A stretch of 6,987 nucleotides of DNA from WHSM01 sp050701815 (GTDB lineage: Bacteria; Actinomycetota; Actinomycetes; Mycobacteriales; Micromonosporaceae): positions 1 to 6,987 of the forward strand of contig JBOGDL010000138.1 of NCBI GenBank assembly GCA_050701815.1, in the 5' to 3' direction. The notes beneath the pieces were generated by a model. That model searched no databases. It saw only the letters and a program-made list of their open reading frames with translations, and had not been told where the DNA came from. A program made the translations under genes and the position numbers. Below, one piece after another: positions 1-5,118 of the stretch. The stretch's first letter is position 1. Each line of letters begins with the position of its first letter.

Positions 1-1467
1 CTCCGAGCGGGCGTACGTCATCAGCAGGTCAACCGGGAACACGCCGACCGCGTTGTCCCAGATGATCTTGTTGGCCTTGCAGTACAGCTCGGCCCGCTCC
101 TGCTGGTCCGTGCTCTCGCGAGCCGCCATCAGCAACCGGTCCAGCTTCGGGTCGCCGAAACCGTTCCGCTTCGCCGCGGTGGTGTACAGGCGTCCCAGGG
201 TGTAGTCGGCGTCACCGCTGATCACCGAGTTGGTCTGCAGATCGGCGCCCCACTTCAGGGCCAGCAGCCGCTCCAGGTACTCGGCCCGCTCCAACCGGGT
301 CGACGTGACATCCACGCCCACCTTCTTCCAGGACGACTCGGCCACGTCTGCCAGCTCGTTGATCAGCGGCCCGCTGCCGGTGTTCCAGATCATCTCGGTG
401 CTGAAGCCCTTCGGGTGACCCGCCTTCGCGAGCAGGTCCTTGGCCTTCTCCGGGTCGTACGAGTACGGCTGCTGCTTGCAGTGCCCGTGCACCGAGGACG
501 GGATCGGCGCCGTCGCCGGCTTCCCGGTGTCCCCGAACAGGTCCTTCGCGACCGACTTGGTGTCCAAGGCGTGCCACATCGCCCGCCGCACCCGCACATC
601 GTCAAACGGCTTCTGGTCGCTGTTGAACCAGATGAAGTAGTACAGGTAGCTGGTGACCTGGTCGAGCGTGATCCCGTCGGCGCCCTTCAGCTGCGAGAGC
701 TGCTCGCCGCCCACGTTCCAGACCACGTCGACTTCGCCGCTGCGCAGCGCCGTGACCCGGCTCGACTCCTCCGGGATGTTCCGGAAGTTGAGCGTGTTGA
801 GTTTCGGCTTGCCGTCCCAGTACTTCGCGTTGGCTTTCAGGTCCAGACGCTCACCGGGCACGAAGTTCTTCACCTGGAACGGCCCGGTGCCGACCGGCTT
901 GTCGAAGAAGTCCTTCTCCTCCGTGGTCGCGGCGGGTGTCACGTACAGCAGGCTGAGGTTGGCCAGCATCGACCCGCCGAGCGGTTCCTTGGTGCGGATC
1001 GTCACGGTCGAGTCGTCCGTGGCCTCCACCGCGTCCAGCGATTCCCACAGCGGACCCAACGGGGACTCGGACTCCGCGAGCCGCTCGATCGAGAACTTCA
1101 CGTCCTCGGCGGCAAGCGGCTTACCGTCGTGGAACTTGACTCCCTCACGCAGGTGGAACACCCACTCCTTGGGATTCGGCTGCTCCCACTTGGTGGCCAG
1201 ATCCGGCTGATAGTCCTGGCCGTCCTTCACCACGAGGGTGTCGAAGATCTGTTTGCTGGCCAGGTGAAGCCCCTGGTCAGCGTTGTGCGGCCCGGTCGGG
1301 TCCAGGTCCGATATCGGCTGGTAGAAGGCGGCGGTCAGGCTGCCCGCGCCTCCTTCGGAGCCGCCCCCCGTGATCACTCCGCATGCGCTGGCAACCAGCG
1401 CGCAGAGGGTGGTGACGACAACTGCCCGAGCCGGGATCCGTGTGGACGGCCCTTCGGTGACAGTCAT
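1..1467 (-). CDS. ABC transporter solute-binding lipoprotein, family 5 (peptide/nickel/opine type), C-terminus cut by window edge
   Basis: The frame is open from ATG at 1467 to position 1: 489 codons with no stop. Family-5 binding proteins usually have about 500-550 residues, so only a short C-terminal piece is missing. Residues 10-29 form a basic then hydrophobic signal ending VASAC, giving a lipobox-like lipidation site at Cys29, followed by a Gly/Ser linker. The SBP_bac_5 fold starts near residue 80. Typical segments are DYQPDLATKWE (86-96), VFHLREGVKFHDGKPL (103-118) and KPVGTGPF (190-197). The mature part has two further cysteines, 330 and 463, which could form a disulfide. The protein should sit on the outer face of the membrane and deliver solute to the two permeases encoded just upstream. 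This start is chosen for its strong ribosome binding site (AGGAGG, 5 nt away) and the signal right after it. Family members bind peptides, opines, nickel or sugars; the substrate here is unknown. Confidence 0.93.
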   Translation of the reverse strand, partial: MTVTEGPSTRIPARAVVVTTLCALVASACGVITGGGSEGGAGSLTAAFYQPISDLDPTGPHNADQGLHLASKQIFDTLVVKDGQDYQPDLATKWEQPNPKEWVFHLREGVKFHDGKPLAAEDVKFSIERLAESESPLGPLWESLDAVEATDDSTVTIRTKEPLGGSMLANLSLLYVTPAATTEEKDFFDKPVGTGPFQVKNFVPGERLDLKANAKYWDGKPKLNTLNFRNIPEESSRVTALRSGEVDVVWNVGGEQLSQLKGADGITLDQVTSYLYYFIWFNSDQKPFDDVRVRRAMWHALDTKSVAKDLFGDTGKPATAPIPSSVHGHCKQQPYSYDPEKAKDLLAKAGHPKGFSTEMIWNTGSGPLINELADVAESSWKKVGVDVTSTRLERAEYLERLLALKWGADLQTNSVISGDADYTLGRLYTTAAKRNGFGDPKLDRLLMAARESTDQQERAELYCKANKIIWDNAVGVFPVDLLMTYARSE

Positions 1468-1472
1468 GGCAG

Positions 1473-1478
1473 CCTCCT
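1473..1478 (-). promoter_or_regulatory. Shine-Dalgarno site of the solute-binding protein gene
   Basis: The minus strand reads AGGAGG with a 5-nt spacer before ATG at 1467. It is the strongest ribosome binding site in the operon. The two permease genes appear to rely on coupled translation, so this site would let the binding protein be made in excess over the membrane parts, as is usual for such importers. Confidence 0.8.
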
Positions 1479-1499
1479 AACTGCTTGTCGTGCAGGCGC

Positions 1500-2438
1500 T
1501 CACGGCGTTGTCTGCAGGTTGGGATCGAAACGGTTACGCAACTCGTCGCCGCAGACGCCGATGCTGACCACGAGCAGGGCCAGAGCGGCGCCAGGGACAG
1601 CGCAGATCCACCAACCGGTGGCCAGGTACTCGCGACCCTCGGCGATGGTCAACCCCCATGAAGGCTGGGACGGCGGTGTCCCAAGTCCGAGGAAACTCAA
1701 CGACGCCTCGGCAAGAATCACCAACCCGACCTCCACCGTCGCCAGCACGATCACCGGTGTGACGGCGTTGGGCAGGATGTAGCGCCACAACACGTGCAGG
1801 TGCGACGCCCCGAGCGCGCGCACCACGTCGACGTACTCTCGACTCTTTGTCCCCAGGGCCGACGCGCGGCCGACCCGTGCGAACACCACCCATCGGGTCA
1901 ACGAGAGCGCGATCACCAGATTGAGCAGGCTCGGGCCCAGCACTCCGGTGATCAGGATCGCCAACAAGATGGACGGGAACGCCAGCTGGACGTCCGCCAC
2001 CCGCATGATCACTTGGTCGACACCGCGACCGAAGTACCCCGCGAGCAGACCCAACGCGCCACCGATTACGGCGCCCAGCAGCACCGCTGACAGGCCGATC
2101 ACCAGGGACACCTGGGCGCCTTCGAGGAGTTGGCCCACCAGATCCCGGCCCACACCGTCGGTCCCGAGCAACACCAAGTTCCCGTCGGAGGTACGAGACC
2201 CCGGTGGCAGCAGCCGGTCGCCGACCGCGGTGCCGGAGTCGTACGGATACAGCAGCGGCCCGAGCACCGCGGCGAGGGCGAAGAAAGCGACCGGTGTCGC
2301 GGCGATCCACAACCGCCGTGAGCTGCGACGGCGGGCGCCGCCCGCCCTGGCCTTACGGCCGCTGGCCCCGCGGGGTGGGTCGTCAGGCGGCTGCGGCTCA
2401 GCGCCAAGGGAACGCTCGGTGTCGGCTGAGGTCATCAT
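1500..2438 (-). CDS. ABC transporter permease, DppC/OppC type
   Basis: A 312-residue inner-membrane permease of the binding-protein-dependent family (BPD_transp_1). Residues 1-42 are a Pro/Arg-rich cytoplasmic tail. The first membrane segment is at about 43-63, followed by the typical external loop with LGTDGVGRDL (91-100). Five more segments lie near 109-134, 145-167, 169-189, 226-250 and 275-297. The ATPase-docking EAA-type loop is at about 201-225, around YVDVVRALGAS and LPNAVTP. ASLSFLGLGTPPSQPSWG (245-262) and the ending near RFDPNLQ are typical of the DppC branch. The frame is open upstream to GTG or other starts (to 2597), but that stretch lies inside the preceding permease gene and encodes low-complexity Arg/Gly sequence. 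The start at 2438 makes an ATGA overlap with the stop of that gene, so translation is probably coupled; a second ATG at 2435 is equally possible. It should pair with the DppB-type subunit. Confidence 0.94.
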   Translation of the reverse strand: MMTSADTERSLGAEPQPPDDPPRGASGRKARAGGARRRSSRRLWIAATPVAFFALAAVLGPLLYPYDSGTAVGDRLLPPGSRTSDGNLVLLGTDGVGRDLVGQLLEGAQVSLVIGLSAVLLGAVIGGALGLLAGYFGRGVDQVIMRVADVQLAFPSILLAILITGVLGPSLLNLVIALSLTRWVVFARVGRASALGTKSREYVDVVRALGASHLHVLWRYILPNAVTPVIVLATVEVGLVILAEASLSFLGLGTPPSQPSWGLTIAEGREYLATGWWICAVPGAALALLVVSIGVCGDELRNRFDPNLQTTP

Positions 2439-3358
2439 GAGTCCAAGCGAATTCGGGGGTCGAGGTAGCCGTACGTGAGGTCGACGATCAGGTTGAGCAC
2501 CACGTACACCACGGCGATCAGCGCCACCGCCGCCTGCACCACCGCGTAATCGCGGTAGAGGATCGACTCGACCAGCAGCTTGCCGAGCCCGGGCCACGCG
2601 AACACGGTCTCGATCACCACGGCGCTGCCCACGAACTGTCCCAGCACCAGACCGAGCACGGTCACCACCGGCACCAGCACGTTGCGCAGCACATGCCCGT
2701 AGAAGACGACCCGCTGGCTGAGACCTTTGGCTTGCGCGGTGCGCACGTACCCCTGACGTGACTCTTCAATGACGCCGCTGCGCACCAACCTGGCGACCAG
2801 CGCGACAAAGGGAAGCCCCAACGTGATCGCCGGAAGCACCAGATGCGCGGGGGTCCCGGCGCCGCCGCTGGGGAACACCCGGAAGTGCCCCGCCAGCAGC
2901 AGGATCAACATGATCCCCACCCAGAACGTGGGCAGCGACTGGGTCACCAGGGCGGCGGTCGAGATGACGCGGTCCAACGCGCCGCCCGGTCTGCGTCCCG
3001 CCGCCACCCCGAACGGCACGCCCAGGGCCACCACCACGATCAACGCCGCGACCGCCAGCACCAAGGTGGCCGGGGTGCGCGCCAGGATGTGCGGCAACGC
3101 GGCATCCCCGAGCCGCACCGATTCCCCGAAGTCGAGTCGGACGATCTGAGCCAGGTAGTCGACGTACTGCGTCCACAGTGGCTGGTGCAGACCGAGTTTC
3201 TCCCGCAGGTCAGCCAGCTGCTCCGCAGTGGCGGTGGGGCCCAGCATCAGGGCGGCGGGATCACCCGACACGACGCGCAGGGCGAGGAAGATGACCGTGA
3301 CCGCGCCCCAGATCACAAACAGGGCGTGCACGGTGCGCACCAACAGCAACCGGAACAT
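2435..3358 (-). CDS. ABC transporter permease, DppB/OppB type
   Basis: A 307-residue inner-membrane permease. An N-terminal membrane segment (about 9-29) leads into the DppB signature VSGDPAALMLGP (30-41). A periplasmic-type domain follows with LGLHQPLWTQYVDYL (55-69) and LDFGES (75-80). Five further membrane segments are at about 98-120, 131-157, 171-191, 228-252 and 272-294. The EAA-type loop for the ATPase is at about 204-232, with YVRTAQAKGLS and LRNVLVPVV. IETVFAWPGLGKLL (249-262) and the C-terminal YGYLDPRIRL (297-306) are family hallmarks. Length is normal and nothing is missing. The start at 3358 lies 6 nt after the stop of the FAD enzyme gene and has no clear Shine-Dalgarno site, which suggests translational coupling. 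The solute cannot be read from permease sequence. Confidence 0.95.
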   Translation of the reverse strand: MFRLLLVRTVHALFVIWGAVTVIFLALRVVSGDPAALMLGPTATAEQLADLREKLGLHQPLWTQYVDYLAQIVRLDFGESVRLGDAALPHILARTPATLVLAVAALIVVVALGVPFGVAAGRRPGGALDRVISTAALVTQSLPTFWVGIMLILLLAGHFRVFPSGGAGTPAHLVLPAITLGLPFVALVARLVRSGVIEESRQGYVRTAQAKGLSQRVVFYGHVLRNVLVPVVTVLGLVLGQFVGSAVVIETVFAWPGLGKLLVESILYRDYAVVQAAVALIAVVYVVLNLIVDLTYGYLDPRIRLDS

Positions 3359-3364
3359 GGCGTG

Positions 3365-4753
3365 CTAGACGACCGCGCCCTGGTCGGTGAGCACGCCCCG
3401 CAATTGCGCGACATCCACGTCCCGAGGCTGCTGGTTCTGCTGGGCGCACAGGGCCGCGGCGGTGCCGGCGGCCTGCCCCATCGCCTGGATGTGCGCCTGG
3501 TTTCGCGCCGATCCGTTGGCGTAGCGCTCGGAGGACAGGCACCGACCCGCCACCAGCAGCCCGTCGAGCTGCTCGGGGACCAGGCAGCCGTACGGGATGC
3601 CGTACGACTCGCCGTCCTCCACGTGCTTGTGGACGATCTTCCCGGACGGCTCGTGAACGTCCAATGTGTACGCCCCGCGCCCGATGTCGTCGTCATGCTT
3701 GGCGCCCGCGACGCAGTCGTCGTCGGTGAGCGTCTTGACCCCCACGATTCGGCGGCTCTCCCGGATCCCGAGCATGGCCGCCGAGTCCAGCACGTACGAG
3801 TTTTCGAAGCCGGGCGCGTACTTCTGGAAGAACGCGGCCACCGCGTGCACCTGCTCGCGCGCCTGCAGCGACGCGCGGGTCAACGAGGCCGCGTCCACCG
3901 CGTTCTCGCCCAGAATGCTGGTCGCGTTGATGGTGACCACGCCGGGAGTGGTGGTGATGGAGAAGACGATCCGCTCCCGGTTGGGGTGGAACTCGCCTTT
4001 GGCCTTGGCTGCTTTGACCGCGTCGTAGTAGCCGGTGATGAGCGGGTAGTCCTGCCAGGTCTGCAGCCGCGCCGCGGCTTCTTCACGCGACAAGCCCAGG
4101 TACGGGTCTTCGGCCAGCATGAACTGGTCCGGGTGCTGCTTCACGTGGGCCAGGTGCCGGTCCAGGTCGACGCCGCCGAGCCGGAAGATCTGGGTCATCG
4201 ACATCGTCTGGCCCTTGTCGTCGCCGAGCTGGAACGCTCCGCCGCCCTTGGCGACCAGGTCGCCGTCACCGGTCGCGTCGATCACGACCTTCGATCGCAC
4301 CTCGTGCTCGCCTGACTTGTCGACGAGCTTGATTCCTTCGACCCGGCCCTCCGGGCTCACCAGGGGCCCGGTGGTGAAGGCGCCCAGTCGCAACTGCACT
4401 CCGGCTTCGACGCACATCTGCTGCACCACCAGCTTGAGCACCTCGGCGTCGATCGGCGTCACCGAGTACGCGTTGCCGTACGCGTTGGGCAGGTGGCCGC
4501 GGTGTTGCGGGAAGGCGCCGCCAAGCGCGATGCAACGGTCGACGATCTCTTGTGGCACGCCGTCGCAGATCTGCTCTCCACGCATGTTGTGGAAGGTCAG
4601 GAAGTTGCCGAGCAGCCCGCCGGTGGCGTTCCCGCCGAGGTATGTGGCCCGGTCAGTGAGAGCGACCCGGGCGCCGTTACGCGCCGCCGCGATCGCGGCC
4701 ACGGTGCCCGCCATGCCGGCGCCAGCAACTGCCACATCAAGATCGTCTGTCAT
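3365..4753 (-). CDS. FAD-dependent oxidoreductase, FAD_oxidored (PF12831-like) family
   Basis: A 462-residue flavoprotein with no signal peptide, so cytoplasmic. The N-terminal Rossmann motif for the ADP part of FAD is at residues 6-34 (GAGMAG at 11-16, acidic D34 ending the second strand), followed by LGGNATGG (39-46). VVIDATGDGDLV (156-167) is the second dinucleotide-binding strand seen in this family. RESRRIVGVKTLT (331-343) is a conserved family segment. LDGLLVAGRCLSSERYA (396-412) and QAMGQAAGTAAAL (423-435) form the C-terminal flavin-closing part. The enzyme probably oxidises a C-OH or C-H bond of a small molecule, but the family is large and mostly uncharacterised, so no substrate is claimed. 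It is the first gene of the transport operon, which suggests that it acts on the imported solute. The start at 4753 has AGGGA 6 nt upstream and puts the Rossmann motif at the expected distance from the N-terminus. Confidence 0.9.
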   Translation of the reverse strand: MTDDLDVAVAGAGMAGTVAAIAAARNGARVALTDRATYLGGNATGGLLGNFLTFHNMRGEQICDGVPQEIVDRCIALGGAFPQHRGHLPNAYGNAYSVTPIDAEVLKLVVQQMCVEAGVQLRLGAFTTGPLVSPEGRVEGIKLVDKSGEHEVRSKVVIDATGDGDLVAKGGGAFQLGDDKGQTMSMTQIFRLGGVDLDRHLAHVKQHPDQFMLAEDPYLGLSREEAAARLQTWQDYPLITGYYDAVKAAKAKGEFHPNRERIVFSITTTPGVVTINATSILGENAVDAASLTRASLQAREQVHAVAAFFQKYAPGFENSYVLDSAAMLGIRESRRIVGVKTLTDDDCVAGAKHDDDIGRGAYTLDVHEPSGKIVHKHVEDGESYGIPYGCLVPEQLDGLLVAGRCLSSERYANGSARNQAHIQAMGQAAGTAAALCAQQNQQPRDVDVAQLRGVLTDQGAVV

Positions 4754-4759
4754 TCGCTG

Positions 4760-4764
4760 TCCCT
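4760..4764 (-). promoter_or_regulatory. Shine-Dalgarno site of the FAD oxidoreductase gene
   Basis: The minus strand reads AGGGA, 6 nt before ATG at 4753. It supports that start. It lies only a few bases from an AT-rich -10-like box (4765-4770), so if that box is used the message would start at or after this site. Confidence 0.6.
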
Positions 4765-4793
4765 ATATAAGAACTTGTGTTCATTTCTGTGGA
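4765..4793 (-). promoter_or_regulatory. Candidate promoter of the FAD oxidoreductase-transporter operon
   Basis: On the minus strand TCCACA (4793-4788; 4 of 6 matches to TTGACA) is followed after 17 nt by TTATAT (4770-4765). Transcription would begin near 4758, giving an almost leaderless message and leaving little or no room for the AGGGA site. This fits poorly with a ribosome-binding-site-driven start, so the box could instead be part of an operator. A perfect TTGACA also occurs on the same strand at 4824-4819 but has no good -10 at 16-19 nt. Confidence 0.35.
4771..4782. promoter_or_regulatory. Inverted repeat GAAC-N4-GTTC, possible operator
   Basis: Perfect 4-bp arms GAAC and GTTC separated by TTGT. 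The site lies inside the 17-nt spacer of the candidate operon promoter, where a bound repressor would block RNA polymerase. The arms are short enough to arise by chance; the position is what makes the site worth listing. The cognate regulator is not evident. Confidence 0.35.
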
Positions 4794-4800
4794 GACAGTG

Positions 4801-4813
4801 CGGCATACTGCCG
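4801..4813. promoter_or_regulatory. Inverted repeat CGGCA-TAC-TGCCG, possible operator
   Basis: Perfect 5-bp arms with a 3-nt centre, lying 8 nt upstream of the -35-like box of the candidate operon promoter and 5 nt from a perfect minus-strand TTGACA (4824-4819). CAGT (4796-4799) and ACTG (4807-4810) make a second, overlapping repeat with a 7-nt gap. The site is suited to a dimeric regulator acting on the divergent region, but no family is assigned. Confidence 0.4.
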
Positions 4814-4897
4814 AACGTTGTCAAGAAGTCCGCAGGAGGAAATCAACGCCAAGACCTGCTGTTTTGTCGATCGCCGCAGTCGGCCACAAGGGCATCG

Positions 4898-4915
4898 CCC
4901 GGCTCCTCAGCCGGG
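4898..4915. repeat. Perfect hairpin, 7-bp stem with 4-nt loop
   Basis: CCCGGCT and AGCCGGG flank the loop CCTC; a further G-T pair can extend the stem at the base. No run of T follows on either strand, so it is not a standard terminator for either gene. It could be an operator or an RNA structure in a long 5' leader of the kinase message. It may also be chance in GC-rich DNA. Confidence 0.4.
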
Positions 4916-4987
4916 TCGGTGCCATCTGCCTGCCCGGTGGTGACCCGACCCTGGGCACGTCGCGGACCGGCCCACAGCGGCGGCCGC

Positions 4988-5019
4988 GGGCCGGATCGCG
5001 GGTGAGGGCCGGATCGCGG
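4988..5019. repeat. Two direct copies of a 14-bp unit, 18-bp period
   Basis: GGGCCGGATCGCGG occurs at 4988-5001 and again, identical, at 5006-5019, with GTGA between. The copies end about 100 nt upstream of the kinase start. The 18-bp period is a bit under two helical turns, so copies would lie on nearly the same face of the DNA. It could be a tandem binding site or a local duplication. Confidence 0.6.
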
Positions 5020-5104
5020 TTGGGGCCGCCGACAGGCGATCCGGCGATGAGCGACAGGCTGGTGACCCACCAGCGGACCGGGCGACGGCGCGCTGGTGTT
5101 GAGT

Positions 5105-5110
5105 GAAGGG
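5105..5110 (+). promoter_or_regulatory. Shine-Dalgarno site of the kinase gene
   Basis: GAAGGG with an 8-nt spacer before ATG at 5119. It decides the start: GTG codons at 5110 and 5113 overlap or directly follow the site and have no ribosome binding site of their own. Confidence 0.6.
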
Positions 5111-5118
5111 TGGTGAGA

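Larger units (their letters stand above)
4754..5118. other. Divergent intergenic region between transport operon and sugar-acid kinase
   Basis: 365 nt without a convincing gene. It must carry the promoter of the minus-strand operon and probably that of the plus-strand kinase. The part nearest the operon (4754-4850) is clearly more AT-rich than its surroundings and holds two small inverted repeats and candidate promoter boxes. The part nearest the kinase is very GC-rich and holds a perfect hairpin (4898-4915) and a 14-bp direct repeat (4988-5019). I found no plus-strand promoter with good -35 and -10 boxes at proper spacing. Open frames here (for example 4777-5106 plus and 4821-5129 minus) look like noise of GC-rich sequence. 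Confidence 0.75.

Noticed and set aside
415..1782. Long plus-strand open frame (455 codons) opposite the binding protein and permease genes
   Set aside because: It lies antisense to two clear family members, and its translation is Arg/Val/Leu/Gly-rich with no domain motif. Such mirror frames are common in GC-rich coding DNA.
2439..2597. Longer N-terminus of the DppC-type permease starting at 2597
   Set aside because: These 53 extra residues lie inside the upstream permease gene and are low-complexity Arg/Gly/Pro sequence. The ATGA overlap at 2438 gives a normal family length.
2843..4315. Plus-strand open frame of 490 codons opposite the DppB-type permease and the FAD enzyme
   Set aside because: The translation is rich in Arg, His, Gln and Val without recognisable motifs, and the opposite strand encodes strong, intact family proteins.
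5110..5118. GTG at 5110 or 5113 as kinase start
   Set aside because: Neither has a ribosome binding site upstream, and GAAGGG at 5105-5110 is well placed for ATG 5119.
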